Source of the DNA: an uncultured cyanobacterium
Lineage (GTDB): Bacteria; Cyanobacteriota; Cyanobacteriia; PCC-6307; Cyanobiaceae
Assembly: GCA_903831165.1 (NCBI GenBank)
Contig: CAIKWV010000486.1
Coordinates: 1 to 5,832 of the forward strand
Direction: 5' to 3'
Length of the DNA stretch: 5,832 nucleotides
In this document: in pieces, positions 5,541 to 5,832 of the stretch
How positions within the stretch are numbered: position 1 is the stretch's first letter
Layout of the letters: the number at the start of each line of letters is the position of its first letter
Notes under the pieces: generated by a model
Seen by the model: only the letters and a program-made list of their open reading frames with translations
Told to the model about the DNA's origin: nothing
Database searches by the model: none
Program-made: the position numbers and the translations under genes

Positions 5541-5832
5541 ATGGAACGTCTCGGCGCTGATTCAGCTCCCGCACAGGTTGCGGCCGGGCCGGCTCCATCC
5601 GGATCGGGCCCCGTCGCCCCAATTGACCAGCGCCAGGAAACCTTGGCCAACCTGGGCGAATGGGAACTGATCCGCCGGCTGGGGGCCTTCGCCCCACCGG
5701 GCCAGTTCGCCGACGATGCGGCCCTGCTGGCCGAACCCTCAGGCAGCTCGGCGCTGGTGGTCAACACCGATGTGCTGGTGGAGGGGGTCCACTTCAGCGA
5801 CGGCACCACCGCGGCGGCGGATGTGGGCTGGC
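5541..5832 (+). CDS. thiL: Thiamine-monophosphate kinase, N-terminal part (partial)
   Basis: ThiL phosphorylates thiamine monophosphate with ATP to the active cofactor thiamine diphosphate. The visible 97 codons, cut by the right edge, hold the start of the family fold: LGEWELIRRLGAF at about 39-51, then GQFADDAALL, which matches the magnesium-binding GDD-A-L segment of ThiL (Gly replaced by Ala), and LVVNTDVLVEGVHF, which matches the conserved TD-x-L-V-x-G-x-HF segment. About 35 residues before the conserved part are Ala/Pro/Gly-rich and may be disordered. ATG 5541 is the first start after an in-frame stop at 5535-5537; a TTG inside the leader (ACC TTG GCC) is a weaker alternative. It lies 57 bases behind the cyclophilin gene on the same strand, with no clear terminator between, so co-transcription is likely. 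No thiamine riboswitch is seen before it. Confidence 0.93.
   Translation, partial: MERLGADSAPAQVAAGPAPSGSGPVAPIDQRQETLANLGEWELIRRLGAFAPPGQFADDAALLAEPSGSSALVVNTDVLVEGVHFSDGTTAAADVGW

Noticed and set aside
1..5832. Search for CRISPR arrays, insertion sequences, phage genes, toxin-antitoxin pairs and rRNA
   Set aside because: No regularly spaced repeats, transposase motifs or other signatures were seen; gene content is ordinary cyanobacterial core.

Overview
The window looks like a chromosomal core region of a high-GC unicellular cyanobacterium, most likely of the Synechococcus/Cyanobium group. The basis is strong GC bias at third codon positions, a thylakoid-lumen TLP40/CYP38-type cyclophilin next to efp and thiL, small lineage-type membrane proteins, and one HIP1 octamer (GCGATCGC). 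The genus is inferred from gene content and order, not from a database match.

Layout, left to right. 1-442 (minus): N-terminal part of an unrecognised protein with one membrane segment, running off the left edge. 478-1443 (plus): an atypical NAD(P)-binding epimerase-like short-chain dehydrogenase, starting only 35 bases from the divergent gene. 1444-1927: a gene-poor interval with inverted repeats and no gene I can defend. 1928-2089 (minus): a 53-residue single-pass membrane protein. 2061-3113 (plus): pdxA of vitamin B6 synthesis, whose 5' end overlaps the start of the small antisense gene. 3172-3654 and 3660-4220 (both minus): accB (biotin carrier of acetyl-CoA carboxylase) directly behind efp (elongation factor P), an evident two-gene operon converging on pdxA. 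4335-5483 (plus): the exported cyclophilin, divergent from efp. 5541-5832 (plus): the start of thiL (thiamine-monophosphate kinase), cut by the right edge.

The genes do not form one pathway. They are housekeeping functions: fatty-acid synthesis and translation (efp-accB), photosystem-related protein maturation (cyclophilin), and the cofactors pyridoxal phosphate (pdxA) and thiamine diphosphate (thiL). I see no mobile element, CRISPR array, phage gene, toxin-antitoxin pair or complete RNA gene, and no convincing new system. The points most worth a second look are the head-to-head overlap of the small membrane-protein gene with pdxA, the His-to-Gln change in the PdxA substrate motif, and the structured interval at 1444-1927.
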